Assembly: GCA_023382385.1 (NCBI GenBank)
Contig: JAHDVH010000003.1
Location: 124,001-188,000, forward strand
DNA length: 64,000 nt
Direction of reading: 5' to 3'
Source: a bacterium
GTDB lineage: Bacteria > Electryoneota > RPQS01
In this document: in pieces, positions 34,492-43,368 of the stretch
Layout: every line of letters begins with the position of its first letter
How positions within the stretch are numbered: position 1 is the stretch's first letter
Notes under the pieces: model-generated
The model's database searches: none
What the model was told of the DNA's origin: nothing
Seen by the model: only the letters and a program-made list of their open reading frames with translations
Program-made: the position numbers and the translations under genes

Positions 34492-34527
34492 TGCAAAGCG
34501 TGCAAATGATGCATATTGTGCACTCGG
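34492..34527. repeat. Four 9-base units each starting with TGCA
   Basis: TGCAAAGCG, TGCAAATGA, TGCATATTG and TGCACTCGG follow each other without gaps, so TGCA recurs at 34492, 34501, 34510 and 34519. This lies about 130 bases upstream of the pilA promoter. It may be a binding array for a regulator. Confidence 0.45.
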
Positions 34528-34634
34528 AGATTTCCGTTGGACATTTCTCCTATTTATTTATTCGAGAGTCGAGAGGCACGACTGGATTAGGAGGACTGTC
34601 ACGAACTTCCCCATGGTGGCGGTATACAAAACCG

Positions 34635-34663
34635 AAAAGAGGCGGCCACCAGCCGCCTCTTTT
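34635..34663 (-). terminator. Terminator of the sigma/anti-sigma operon
   Basis: A 12-bp perfect stem, AAAAGAGGCGGC (34635-34646) and GCCGCCTCTTTT (34652-34663), with a CACCA loop, about 20 bases past the anti-sigma stop. The A/T ends give a T-run in either direction. Confidence 0.88.
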
Positions 34664-34684
34664 CCCAATTCCTCAACGTGTAAC

Positions 34685-35185
34685 TTAGATTTCTGCGCGC
34701 CAGCTGTCCTGCAGAGTGGGGTACACAACTGCAATGACAGCAACAGGGATAAGCAAAGCCAGCAACATGAAAGGCTGCTCGGAAAACAAGTTCGTTCCGA
34801 GCAATTGGTCAAGCCAGCCCGCACCAAGCGAGAGATCCGAGACTGCGCGATTCCACAAATCGCGTCCCCAAATCAATGCAACGATTGCGATGCCCAGTGC
34901 CGGCGCAAGACCCACTATCCAGTCGTAGATGACTGAGCGCTCTTTTACTGTTTCGATTGCCGGATGGGTTCGCCTGAGCACGGCTGATGTGAACCCAGCA
35001 GAAGGCGTCAGAGCAGGAAGCGAGCTTAGCGCGTGATCCATACGCTTGACTTGGCGAAAGAGTCGAGCTGCACGGGGATCTGACGCGACCAGAGCATCAA
35101 GCTGTTCCGCTTGTGCCGGTGACAATTCGCCCTGCAGCCTTTGGCAAATCAGTTCAATGAGTTGTTCTTGATTCATTCTGTCCAT
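34685..35185 (-). CDS. Probable anti-sigma factor (membrane protein)
   Basis: A 166-residue protein. The N-terminal ~75 residues form a helical domain (QLIELICQRLQGELSPAQAEQLDALVASDP) like those of ECF anti-sigma factors, but the zinc HxxxCxxC motif is absent. Two membrane helices follow at about 91-106 and 138-156, with the segment between them likely periplasmic. It overlaps the ECF sigma gene by 13 bases, the usual arrangement for an anti-sigma gene. It should hold the sigma factor at the membrane until a signal arrives. A strong terminator follows. Confidence 0.72.
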   Translation of the reverse strand: MDRMNQEQLIELICQRLQGELSPAQAEQLDALVASDPRAARLFRQVKRMDHALSSLPALTPSAGFTSAVLRRTHPAIETVKERSVIYDWIVGLAPALGIAIVALIWGRDLWNRAVSDLSLGAGWLDQLLGTNLFSEQPFMLLALLIPVAVIAVVYPTLQDSWRAEI

Positions 35186-35769
35186 TCCTGCCCCTCCAAA
35201 CTATCCCCAAACATCTGCTCCCGTAGCCAGGCTTTTCCTCTAAAAAGGTAGCTCTTCACGGTTCCCACAGGCACTTCCATTATTTCGGAAATCTCACTGT
35301 ATGAGTATTGTTTCAAATAGAAGAGAACAACCGCAGTTCGATGCTTTTCCGGCATCTTTGGAAGTAATCGAAGCATCTGCTCTTTGAGGAGGATCTCTTC
35401 GGCATAGGGATTCTCCTCATCCTCACTCACAAACTGCGGACCGCGTTCCACCGCCGGGTCATTAATATCATAGAATTGTGACTTGGAACGCGAAGTCTTG
35501 CTCTCTGCAATCGCTAAGTTCAAGGCTATTCTGTATATCCAAGTCGAGAGTTTGCAGTCTCCGCGAAAATTATGCAGACCCTTCCAAACCCGAATGAACA
35601 CTTCCTGGGCAAGGTCCTCCGCATTCTCCACCTTCCCGGACATGCGGGCAACCAGATTCAGAACCAGTCCTTTGTACTGGTCAACCAATTCACCGAAAGC
35701 TCGCTGATCGCCTGACCGGATTCTCTCGATTAATGCGAGATCCTGATCATCTGACTGCGGAGATGACAC
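35173..35769 (-). CDS. ECF-type RNA polymerase sigma factor
   Basis: A 198-residue sigma-70 family ECF protein. Region 2 runs from about 12 to 85 (FGELVDQYKGLVLNLVARM, the NAEDLAQEVFIRVWKGL core, then KLSTWIYRIALNLA). Region 4 covers about 130-180 (LPEKHRTAVVLFY-like helix, YSYSEISEIMEVPVGTVKSYLFRGK). The GTG at 35769 is preferred because AGGGGA lies 4 bases before it and the protein then starts like other ECF factors. A TTG at 35820 would add 17 residues and start inside an inverted repeat. It heads an operon with the probable anti-sigma gene. Confidence 0.92.
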   Translation of the reverse strand: MSSPQSDDQDLALIERIRSGDQRAFGELVDQYKGLVLNLVARMSGKVENAEDLAQEVFIRVWKGLHNFRGDCKLSTWIYRIALNLAIAESKTSRSKSQFYDINDPAVERGPQFVSEDEENPYAEEILLKEQMLRLLPKMPEKHRTAVVLFYLKQYSYSEISEIMEVPVGTVKSYLFRGKAWLREQMFGDSLEGQEWTE

Positions 35770-35808
35770 CCAGTCCCCTGTTTTTAATATCTGAGCCGGT
35801 TCTCGTCC

Positions 35809-35839
35809 AGAATGTTGCAATCAGCTGCTGCAACATTCT
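35809..35839. promoter_or_regulatory. 11-bp inverted repeat upstream of the ECF sigma gene
   Basis: AGAATGTTGCA (35809-35819) is perfectly repeated as TGCAACATTCT (35829-35839) around 9 bases. It lies 40-70 bases before the sigma start codon, in the region between the sigma gene and the divergent 35948 gene. It could be an operator for a dimeric regulator or a leader hairpin. Confidence 0.5.
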
Positions 35840-35947
35840 CACGCCTGCCTTGCTCATACAAACTGAAAGGGTCCATCCGGGGCCTCCTGCAGATTGGCCA
35901 GCATGCAAAAGGGATTTCAGCATCGGCTCAAGTTTAGGAGAAATAAA

Positions 35948-36367
35948 ATGTTAGATGATGTGATTGGCGCGCTCATCGGATTAGTGACGGTTTCAGGAAT
36001 CCTGCTCCTTGTCCTGATTGTTGTAATCATGGACAACCGAACTCGTCGAATGAGGGTGAAACTGTTGCATGAGGAACGAATGCTGGCCCTCGAAAAGGGC
36101 TTGCCTGTGCCGATGGACTATCAGGACGGCATCCGGCAAAAGCGCCGCCCGTACGTCCGAGGGCTGGTCTTCCTGGGGATAGGTATTGCCATGCTGAGTT
36201 GGTCGGGCTTTGCTTCTGGTGACGAGGATCTGGCCGGCATGGCAATGGTGCCGACGATGATCGGCATTGCGCTAATTCTTGGGGACTGGCTCAACGAGCG
36301 GAAGGCTCAGGCAAAGACGAAAGTCGAGTCAGCCTCGTATGCTGCGGAGCCTGTGAAGTATCCATAG
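35948..36367 (+). CDS. Small membrane protein resembling DUF6249
   Basis: A 139-residue protein with three membrane helices (about 6-28, 73-88 and 96-112) and a conserved-looking cytoplasmic loop (MDNRTRRMRVKLLHEERMLALEKGLPVP). That loop is the hallmark I associate with DUF6249-type proteins found beside ECF sigma genes. The ATG has AGGAG 7 bases upstream. It is divergent from the ECF sigma gene and may be a target or sensor of that system. Its last 77 bases overlap the end of nadB on the other strand. Confidence 0.68.
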   Translation: MLDDVIGALIGLVTVSGILLLVLIVVIMDNRTRRMRVKLLHEERMLALEKGLPVPMDYQDGIRQKRRPYVRGLVFLGIGIAMLSWSGFASGDEDLAGMAMVPTMIGIALILGDWLNERKAQAKTKVESASYAAEPVKYP

Positions 36368-37958
36368 AAGGATAGTCTGTGATGTAGTGCAGTCCCCGGC
36401 TCTCTTTGCGAGAGATTGCTGAGCGCACGATTAGGTCGGCCACGAGTACCAGATTGCGGAGTTCAACCAGATCCGAGTTTATGCGGTTTCTGCGATAGAA
36501 TTCCGCAATTTCTTTTGTCAAGAATTCCAAGCGTGCCTGCGCTCGCTCAAGCCTTTCTGTAGTTCTCACGATTCCCACAAAGTCCCACATCAAGCGGCGG
36601 ATCTCATCACGATTGTGTTTGATAAGGACGGCCTCGCGCTGGTCATGTGTTCCTTTCGCTGACCATGGGTCGGCGGGAGGAAGATCCTTGCACTCGCTCA
36701 ACCATTCACTGCAGTCTTCCGAAGCGTTTGCCGCATACACGACCGCCTCCAGAAGGGAATTTGACGCCAAACGGTTTGCGCCGTGCAAACCGGTACTGGC
36801 CACTTCTCCGACCGCATACAACCCTTGAACCGTGCTGCGACCGTTCAAATCTGTTTCGACACCGCCGCATTGGTAGTGAGCGGCTGGCACGACCCAAATG
36901 GGTACTGCCGTGAAATCGAACCCTTTGCGTTGACAGGTCTTGTCGATATTGGGGAAGCGTGCACGCAATGCGTCTGCATCAAGATGTGTACAATCCAAGA
37001 GAACGTATGGATCGCCTCTGCGTTTCAGCTCCGTGTCAATGGCTCGGGCAACGATGTCACGCGGGGCAAGCTCTTCCCGTGCATCATAGTGATGCATGAA
37101 GAAATCACCAGACAGAGTCCTCAGACGCGCGCCAAACCCGCGCAGAGCTTCCGTTATCAGGTGATTCTGCCCGGACTGTTCGTGGTCATACATCGTCGTA
37201 GGATGGAACTGGAAAAACTCCATATCTGCAACCACCGCGCCAGCCCGATAGGCAGCGGCAACACCGTCTCCCGTCGCAATGGTCGGGTTGGTCGTGTGCT
37301 GATAAACCATGCCGGCACCACCTGTTGCCAGCACAACGGCACGAGCACGAATGGGTTCGATTGAGCCGTCCCTGGAATCCAGCACATAGACACCGAAGCA
37401 CCTAATTCCGTTTAGCGTTTCCGGAGAAGAAGGCCTTGGCGTGACCAGCAAGTCCACCATCACATGATGCTCAAGAATCCGAATCCGCGGATTCTCGCGC
37501 ACCCGTTTTAGCAGCACACTCTCGATTTCCTGTCCTGTTTTGTCTTTATGGTGCAGGATTCGGGCGCGGCTGTGCCCACCCTCGCGGGCGAGTTCCAATT
37601 CGCCGTCTCGCTTCGTGAAGCGGACACCGAGTTCCGCAAGTTCAGCGATCCGGCGCGGCGCTTCACGAACGACCATTTCCACAACTGACAGATCACAGAG
37701 TCCCCCTCCCGCTCCCACCGTGTCCTCCACGTGCAGCTGAAAGTCATCGTCACGTGCAGTAACTGCGGCAATTCCTCCTTGAGCCCAGTTCGTCGCAGAC
37801 TGCGCAGATTTCTTCTTGGTAATCAGTACAATGTCGGCAAAGCGTGCGCATTTCAGGGCCATAGAGAGGCCGGCAATGCCACTGCCAACGATGACGATAT
37901 CTGTTTTATCTGGGAGTGTGGACACCTGGAGGCAAGAAAATCTGATAGGTATGTTCAT
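36291..37958 (-). CDS. nadB: L-aspartate oxidase
   Basis: A 555-residue flavoprotein that oxidises aspartate to iminoaspartate, the first step of de novo NAD synthesis. It shows the FAD motif IVGSGIAGLSMALKCA at about 22-37, TNWAQGGIAAV near 56, GGHSRARILHHKDKTG, the GGAGMVYQHTTNP block and the C-terminal flavin contact ANRLASNSLLEAVVYA. The helical C-terminal domain is complete and the tail runs about 20 residues past the usual end. nadA and nadC are not in view. The gene is 54 bases behind the giant secreted protein gene and overlaps the convergent 35948 gene at its 3' end. Confidence 0.95.
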   Translation of the reverse strand: MNIPIRFSCLQVSTLPDKTDIVIVGSGIAGLSMALKCARFADIVLITKKKSAQSATNWAQGGIAAVTARDDDFQLHVEDTVGAGGGLCDLSVVEMVVREAPRRIAELAELGVRFTKRDGELELAREGGHSRARILHHKDKTGQEIESVLLKRVRENPRIRILEHHVMVDLLVTPRPSSPETLNGIRCFGVYVLDSRDGSIEPIRARAVVLATGGAGMVYQHTTNPTIATGDGVAAAYRAGAVVADMEFFQFHPTTMYDHEQSGQNHLITEALRGFGARLRTLSGDFFMHHYDAREELAPRDIVARAIDTELKRRGDPYVLLDCTHLDADALRARFPNIDKTCQRKGFDFTAVPIWVVPAAHYQCGGVETDLNGRSTVQGLYAVGEVASTGLHGANRLASNSLLEAVVYAANASEDCSEWLSECKDLPPADPWSAKGTHDQREAVLIKHNRDEIRRLMWDFVGIVRTTERLERAQARLEFLTKEIAEFYRRNRINSDLVELRNLVLVADLIVRSAISRKESRGLHYITDYPSMDTSQAPQHTRLTRLSSLPEPSAR

Positions 37959-38012
37959 GGGATCGTTGTCCCTTGAACAACTGACTACTACGTGGCTAAG
38001 TTCTGAAGCCGC

Positions 38013-41000
38013 TTAGCGAATCAACAGTACTTTTTGTGACGCGTCGAATCGCCCAGCGGCGCGCAGATGGACGATGTAGACTCCCGAGGGGACATGGACT
38101 CCCGTATCATCGGTCGCGTCCCATCGAACACGGTAGTTCGCAGGCGCCAACTGAGCACGAACAAGGTTACGGACAGGATGACCAAGGATGTTATAGATCT
38201 TCAATTCAACCACTTGACTAAACGGGGCCACGAACTCGATATAGACTTCCTGATTGAACGGATTCGGGTAGATTCTGCGCAAGTCAAAATTATCGGGAGC
38301 GACGGCTGGCGTACCGCTGGCTTGCAATCCCACGGGGTATGTTGTCAGACCATTCATGCCGATAGCGTCGATCCGATACGTGTAAGTGACTCCGGCTCGC
38401 AGTCCTCTGTCCACGACACTGTATCGTTTTGAGGTGGCAGCGCTGCCACGACCATATAACTCCGGATGGTCAGCATAACTCGCAACGATCCGCTCTGTTT
38501 CCGTGTCAGAATCGAATCGCCAAAGTCGGAAGCCAAGCGTATTGAATTCAGACTCCACAATCCAAGTCACCACCAGGGCACTGAATGTCGTATCCGGCCC
38601 GACGGAGAAGCTGGACACCTCAACTGGAAGGGCAAAGTCCGGGATGCCAATCGGACAGACCGCACAGAATACCGGATCGCCGCCGCAATCCGCATATGTC
38701 CCATCCCGAAACACCAAATTTGCCTGATTTGCCGGATTCGCAGTTCCAGAAAATCTGCCGCCAATGATGACGTATCGCTCTGTATCAGATATTGGGAAGA
38801 CCAGCGAGTCAAAGATCATGTCTCCCGCGAACCAACTGTCTAATGAGTCGAGCGGTGAGTCGAGGTCGGTTTGAAGAATCGAATCCGCACTCGACCAAAG
38901 CACAAACTCACGAGCTATTATGTCCGAAGGCTGCAATCCACCCTCAACAGCCAATCGTAAGCTGCGGAGCGCACTCTCACCTTCCGCTCTAAACGACAGC
39001 TGCAGCAGCGGGACATTGCCCGCGCCTGGAATGACCGTGCTGCTAATCGGATTGCCCTGAACGGATACCGCCGAGCCACTCGGGAAGATCAATTCATTGA
39101 CGGAATGCGAGGCTTCAGCGTTGAGTAAAGCATCACGATAGGCGAAGGTCAATCGATAACGCCCGCGTGAAACCAGCGAACCGGCGTTTTGAACCGAGTC
39201 AATGCCCGCGCCCGGCCCGAGAAAACTCGCGTTGAAGAAAACGGACTTTACTTCCCCCGAATCTGAATTGGACAAGTACAGAGTATGTGGCGACAACGGA
39301 TCGGCAACAGGTCCACCGGTTTGCTCAATGATTAATTTGACCGTTCCCGGCGAGCCTCGCTCGGGCTGGCGAAATGTGACCTCTGTCCCAGTAAATCTAA
39401 ATGTGTCAAATGAGACCGGAGAAAACATGAAGGGTGCTTCGGTTGCACCGTCATAGGTAGCCGTTCGAGGTGAAGAACCCGCTTCGGGATTGCCGGAAAT
39501 GTCGCGATAGAAGACGCGAATCACATAGCGAGAGTTGTGCACGAAGGAGTTTCCTCCCTCAACACGCGTCACCGGCGGCCCGCTCAGGTTGAGAGCCTGT
39601 GCATTCAAGAACAATCCACGAATTCCCGCTGAATTCAGGTTATCCAAGTAGATGGCATGGGGAGAACCGGGGGCGGGTGGGATTGCTGTGAAGAGCAGGT
39701 AGACGCTGCCGGGAAGCGGCTGTTCGGGCAAGTCAAACTCCACCCAGAAGGAACTGTTGTCTACTCCGCCCGGGACGGGTGCGATCAATCTTGGAGGAAC
39801 CGTCGTCAAGTCCTCGGGCCAAATATACCCGAAGTTTGTCGCGGAGGCGATGGGATTGCCGACACGATCCCTGTATGAGAGTGTGACGTTATAGAGAGTC
39901 TGCGAGACTAACGCATCGAACGACCCATTGTTGTTCTCCAGCACGAACGGCCCGCCCGTTCCGATGTTTGATCCGTCCAAGACAAAGTAGTGTTCCTGTG
40001 CTGAGTACAGACTTGAGACGAGCGTGATAATGTGCGGGCTTAGGGGATCCGGCACGAGTGATGCGCTGTCCGCGTCAAAGCGCAATTGGACGATGCTGGC
40101 TTGTTCCGGCAAACGATATATAACGCGAACTTCCGGTGAAGGAGACTCGGAACCCAGACGAGGTTCAATAAACGTCGGAGATTCCGTCTGTAAGTCGGCA
40201 AATAGATTTTGGACTCGCGCAGTATCGGAGCGCGCGCCGTTGTCTCGTCGGTCATAGTACATGCGCAGTTCGAGACGCGAACGATGGTTCAGAGAGTTCG
40301 TCCCCGCCAAAGAATCGACTCCAGGCGTTGCCAGCAGATTCAATCCGTTCACAAGCAGCTGTTTTCCCAAGCCGGCCGCAGTATCTGTGAGAAAAAGCCT
40401 GTGGAGCAAAAGTCCCCCTGTTTCAGGCGTCTCGCGGATCTCGAGTTGAAGTGTACGGCGACGTGCATCGAGCGGCTGATCATACAACACCAGCATGCTG
40501 CGGCTCACTGTGTCGTTCTCGACAGGCTGGTGGATTGTTGGCCGTGAGACGCTCACGGGTTGCACGCGCAGGTATGTCATGTGCTGCGCATCGGGAGTTA
40601 CCGCAAGTCCATTATACTCTTCCACGTCGATGTGGCTGGCCAACGCTTGAGTATAGTGGATATTCTCTTCATCATCGATGCTGATGACTCCCAGTGCGAA
40701 CTGCAGCGATCGTATCTGCAATCCAATGACTTCAGGCAATTTGACTCGAAACGAAACGCGTTGCGGTTCCACGCCGGAATTGACTACGAAGCTCGTAGAA
40801 TCAACAAGCAGGTCTCCTGCCGCCGATGGCGTGCCTGTGGGAACGTTTTGCGAGTAATAGTATACCCTGACCTCGAAACGGGAGCCGCCTTCGATTCCCA
40901 CGCCATTGATAGTCCAGCCAACAGGCACTTCTACCCCAAGCACTATATGGACATACTCCCCCTGCTCTACGATGGAGTCAAGTGCTGTAGGCTGCCCGGA

Positions 41001-41111
41001 CAGTCCGAAGCTCCGGATGTCGAATTGAGCCTGCGCCTCCTGAGTACCGAGAAGCAAGAATAGCCCGGCAATAATTGCGGCGAAGTTGATTTTTATGTGC
41101 TTAGAGATCAT
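38013..41111 (-). CDS. Giant secreted protein with FCB sorting domain
   Basis: A 1032-residue exported protein with a signal peptide (hydrophobic residues ~9-22, cleavage near AQA/Q). The body has at least five repeated beta-sandwich-like units of ~120 residues, each with a (P)EQ-x-x-x-G-x-V-x-L strand, an SPH-x-(I/L)-x-L phrase and a YRD-x-x-GN turn. Examples are DPLSPHIITL, GSPHAIYL and DPLSPHTLYL. The last ~85 residues are a YPNPFN sorting domain ending SQKVLLIR. No enzymatic motif is visible; an adhesin or surface-layer role is possible. I use the ATG at 41111, though a TTG six codons earlier is open. No good ribosome site is seen at either. Confidence 0.76.
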   Translation of the reverse strand: MISKHIKINFAAIIAGLFLLLGTQEAQAQFDIRSFGLSGQPTALDSIVEQGEYVHIVLGVEVPVGWTINGVGIEGGSRFEVRVYYYSQNVPTGTPSAAGDLLVDSTSFVVNSGVEPQRVSFRVKLPEVIGLQIRSLQFALGVISIDDEENIHYTQALASHIDVEEYNGLAVTPDAQHMTYLRVQPVSVSRPTIHQPVENDTVSRSMLVLYDQPLDARRRTLQLEIRETPETGGLLLHRLFLTDTAAGLGKQLLVNGLNLLATPGVDSLAGTNSLNHRSRLELRMYYDRRDNGARSDTARVQNLFADLQTESPTFIEPRLGSESPSPEVRVIYRLPEQASIVQLRFDADSASLVPDPLSPHIITLVSSLYSAQEHYFVLDGSNIGTGGPFVLENNNGSFDALVSQTLYNVTLSYRDRVGNPIASATNFGYIWPEDLTTVPPRLIAPVPGGVDNSSFWVEFDLPEQPLPGSVYLLFTAIPPAPGSPHAIYLDNLNSAGIRGLFLNAQALNLSGPPVTRVEGGNSFVHNSRYVIRVFYRDISGNPEAGSSPRTATYDGATEAPFMFSPVSFDTFRFTGTEVTFRQPERGSPGTVKLIIEQTGGPVADPLSPHTLYLSNSDSGEVKSVFFNASFLGPGAGIDSVQNAGSLVSRGRYRLTFAYRDALLNAEASHSVNELIFPSGSAVSVQGNPISSTVIPGAGNVPLLQLSFRAEGESALRSLRLAVEGGLQPSDIIAREFVLWSSADSILQTDLDSPLDSLDSWFAGDMIFDSLVFPISDTERYVIIGGRFSGTANPANQANLVFRDGTYADCGGDPVFCAVCPIGIPDFALPVEVSSFSVGPDTTFSALVVTWIVESEFNTLGFRLWRFDSDTETERIVASYADHPELYGRGSAATSKRYSVVDRGLRAGVTYTYRIDAIGMNGLTTYPVGLQASGTPAVAPDNFDLRRIYPNPFNQEVYIEFVAPFSQVVELKIYNILGHPVRNLVRAQLAPANYRVRWDATDDTGVHVPSGVYIVHLRAAGRFDASQKVLLIR

Positions 41112-41226
41112 CTTATGTAGTGGTAGCAACCCTCGTGCCGGACAAGTCAGATTCGAACCTTAGTATCATGGAGGTAACGGCCCAGCCAAGTCCCAAAATT
41201 TGAACGTGCGCCAAGGTGTAAAGTTG

Positions 41227-42321
41227 CTATATAGACTCTCGAATCATCTCACCCAAGAGTCCAAGATGCTGGCGCGTCTGTACCGGGTCGCAGCCGATGC
41301 TGACGCGAATGACTCCCGGCATTTCAAAAAGAGAGCCGGGGAACGCAGTCACTCCCTTCTCTGCAGACAATTTCGCGATGAACGCAAGGTCGTCAGCCTT
41401 TCCCGGAAGTTTCAAACAGGCATTCACTCCACCGCTCGGCGGAATCAGCTCAGCGGATGGAACGCTTCTCAAGAAGCTCGTTAACAATGACATTTGCCCG
41501 CAAGATGTCTGTCTGCGCTGGCGAAACCAGTTAAGTGCAGTGTCGCTCCGCAGAATCTGGTCGGCCAAGTCTTCTGTGATAAAGGGTTGCATAACCCCCA
41601 TCAAGTTGTTCAAGTGATAGGCACGTCTGATGACTTCCGCCGGACCAACCGCCCAGCCGACTCGCAACGGATCCAGCCCCCACGCCTTGTCAAGACTGTT
41701 TATCGAAATTGCACCGTATGTGAAGCCATGTGTACGGAATTCCTCACGAGTGAAGGACAAGTAGACTTCATCTATCACGAGTTGGGCACCGACATTCCTA
41801 CATGCAGCAGCCAAGTCTTGCACCAACTGTGAATCCATCTCACGCTGCGTCGGATTGTGCAGATTCGTCAGCCAGATAAGCTTGACGTCCTTTGAAAGCA
41901 AACGGCGAAGCTCGGAAACGTCTGGGAGAAAGCTCGTCTCTGCACGGCGAGGAATGCGAATAACCTTGTCCGCAAGCATTTCAATCCCGCGCAGCACAGG
42001 TTCATAGACCGGAGTCTCAACGATCGCAGTGCCGCCAAATTCAAGAAGTGCGCCTGCTATCAAGTAATTAGCTTGAGAAGCACCCTGCGCAATCAGCACT
42101 TCTTCTGAGGAGGCGTCGTATAGCTGTGCCAAACGCGAGCGTAAACCCGGATGGCCGTAGGGTCCGCCGTCACCGGTGATGCGAGGCACAAACGGTCCGC
42201 CCGGGATTTCGCCAAGTGAACCCACCAGCGGAACGGCGCTCCTTGCCAACGATGGTCCTTGTCCCGAATGAGCACCCTTCGCCCACTCCATCAAGCGCGA
42301 ACTGTTCCACAAAGGTGTCAT
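41227..42321 (-). CDS. PLP-dependent aminotransferase, class I/II
   Basis: A 364-residue fold-type I aminotransferase. The substrate-binding opening GPYGHPGLRSRLAQLY is followed by the phosphate-site ASQANYL region (about 81-87). Asn156 lies in LHNPTQ, Asp184 and Tyr187 in VIDEVYLSF, and the Schiff-base Lys212 in SLDKAWGLDPLRVGW. A C-terminal GVIRVSIGC contains the carboxylate-binding Arg. The amino donor and acceptor cannot be told from sequence. It sits between two secreted-protein genes on the same strand. It needs PLP, whose synthase genes lie 14 kb away. Confidence 0.85.
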   Translation of the reverse strand: MTPLWNSSRLMEWAKGAHSGQGPSLARSAVPLVGSLGEIPGGPFVPRITGDGGPYGHPGLRSRLAQLYDASSEEVLIAQGASQANYLIAGALLEFGGTAIVETPVYEPVLRGIEMLADKVIRIPRRAETSFLPDVSELRRLLSKDVKLIWLTNLHNPTQREMDSQLVQDLAAACRNVGAQLVIDEVYLSFTREEFRTHGFTYGAISINSLDKAWGLDPLRVGWAVGPAEVIRRAYHLNNLMGVMQPFITEDLADQILRSDTALNWFRQRRQTSCGQMSLLTSFLRSVPSAELIPPSGGVNACLKLPGKADDLAFIAKLSAEKGVTAFPGSLFEMPGVIRVSIGCDPVQTRQHLGLLGEMIRESI

Positions 42322-42345
42322 CGTCGAAGTCGGCTCCAGATTGTG

Positions 42346-43224
42346 CTATTTCAAAAGTATAAGTGGCATGGAGACGAGGTCATCGTGTAAGACCAATGAC
42401 AAGTAGTAGCGTCCGGTCGCAAGCCGGGAAGCATCTATCAACGTGCTTGACTGAATTGGTGAGACGCGCCAATTTCCAACGAGCCGTCCGGTAATGTCGA
42501 TTAGCCTAAGTTCACCGTCAATTGCCGTTGCACCTTGCCATTCGATTCGCGTGAAAGAATTGAACGGATTAGGGTACGCACGAAGCGCTATTGAGGATGG
42601 GATCACGACTTCTGGCGAACCCAGCGAGCTGTCCCGCACATACATTGCTCGGATGAACAAGTTACATCCCCGCCAACTCTCGGCAAGGAATCTGAAGCGA
42701 CCGTCTCGCCATTCGCTCGCGAAACTCGTCTCCGGACTGCCGCGATCTGCGAGAATTGCCAGTGAATCGCCGGGCGACGGACTTTGGAGAGAGTATCCAA
42801 GATGGAACTCCTGTCCGGCATTGAATCTCAAGTCTTCAGAGGTCAAGTCTACTTGAAACCAGGGGACGTTGGAGTTTTCCCAGCTTGAGTCAAGGTGGAA
42901 GTAGCTCACCACAGGACTAGTTAAGTAGAGGACGGCCAATTCCACCTGTGGGTCCGGCAATCCTTCAGCTGTCGTCCCCCAAACATGAATCGTGGGTTGC
43001 GGGGATCCTGTCGTGAACTGACCCTCTCTGCCGCCGAAACAGAACAGCGCACCCACCAATTGACCACTCTCCTGGACGGCAAAACGCTGATTTCGCAGAT
43101 CGTTTCCGAATGCGTCCGGATACCGAAAGACATAAAACGGGTCTGACCGATCCCTGGCGAGGGTGTCAGGAGTCTGAGCATAGGCAAAAGAAACCAGCAT
43201 CAAAAGCAGGAAAAACGGGAGCAT
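42346..43224 (-). CDS. Small secreted protein with FCB sorting domain
   Basis: A 292-residue exported protein with a signal peptide (MLPFFLLLMLVSFAYA, cleaved before QTPD), a ~190-residue domain of unknown type and a C-terminal sorting domain with AYPNPFNSF and the ending SMPLILLK. The ATG has no Shine-Dalgarno sequence, and a promoter ends only about 9 bases upstream, so the message may be leaderless. It is the first gene of a run with the aminotransferase and the giant secreted protein. Confidence 0.78.
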   Translation of the reverse strand: MLPFFLLLMLVSFAYAQTPDTLARDRSDPFYVFRYPDAFGNDLRNQRFAVQESGQLVGALFCFGGREGQFTTGSPQPTIHVWGTTAEGLPDPQVELAVLYLTSPVVSYFHLDSSWENSNVPWFQVDLTSEDLRFNAGQEFHLGYSLQSPSPGDSLAILADRGSPETSFASEWRDGRFRFLAESWRGCNLFIRAMYVRDSSLGSPEVVIPSSIALRAYPNPFNSFTRIEWQGATAIDGELRLIDITGRLVGNWRVSPIQSSTLIDASRLATGRYYLSLVLHDDLVSMPLILLK

Positions 43225-43232
43225 AGCGTTGC

Positions 43233-43261
43233 AAGGTAATGGGAAAGCGGGAGATAATCAA
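43233..43261 (-). promoter_or_regulatory. Candidate promoter abutting the small secreted-protein gene
   Basis: Minus strand: TTGATT, 17 bases, TACCTT then GC. The -10 box ends 9 bases before the ATG at 43224, so transcription should start 2-4 bases from the start codon. Confidence 0.5.
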
Positions 43262-43304
43262 GGGCTTTGAGGCACTTAAGTCGTCCGGAGGACAAGCTTG
43301 AGGG

Positions 43305-43333
43305 TTGACAATTCTCGTAAATTGCCCTATCTT
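43305..43333 (+). promoter_or_regulatory. Candidate promoter of the kdsC-kdsD-lptC-lptA-yfhO-lptB operon
   Basis: TTGACA at 43305-43310, 17 bases, TATCTT at 43328-43333 then TC. The predicted leader is about 29 bases to the TTG start of kdsC. This is the closest match to the classic -35 box in the window. Confidence 0.65.
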
Positions 43334-43368
43334 TCAAAGCAAAAATTATACCCCAACTCTATACGGTC

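Larger units (their letters stand above)
34241..34684. other. Long intergenic region upstream of pilA
   Basis: This 444-base gap contains, from left to right, the pilA leader (about 85 bases), a pilA promoter (34331-34359), an AT-rich stretch (34440-34475), a phased TGCA repeat (34492-34527) and the terminator of the anti-sigma gene (34635-34663). I see no convincing open reading frame or RNA gene in it. Confidence 0.6.
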
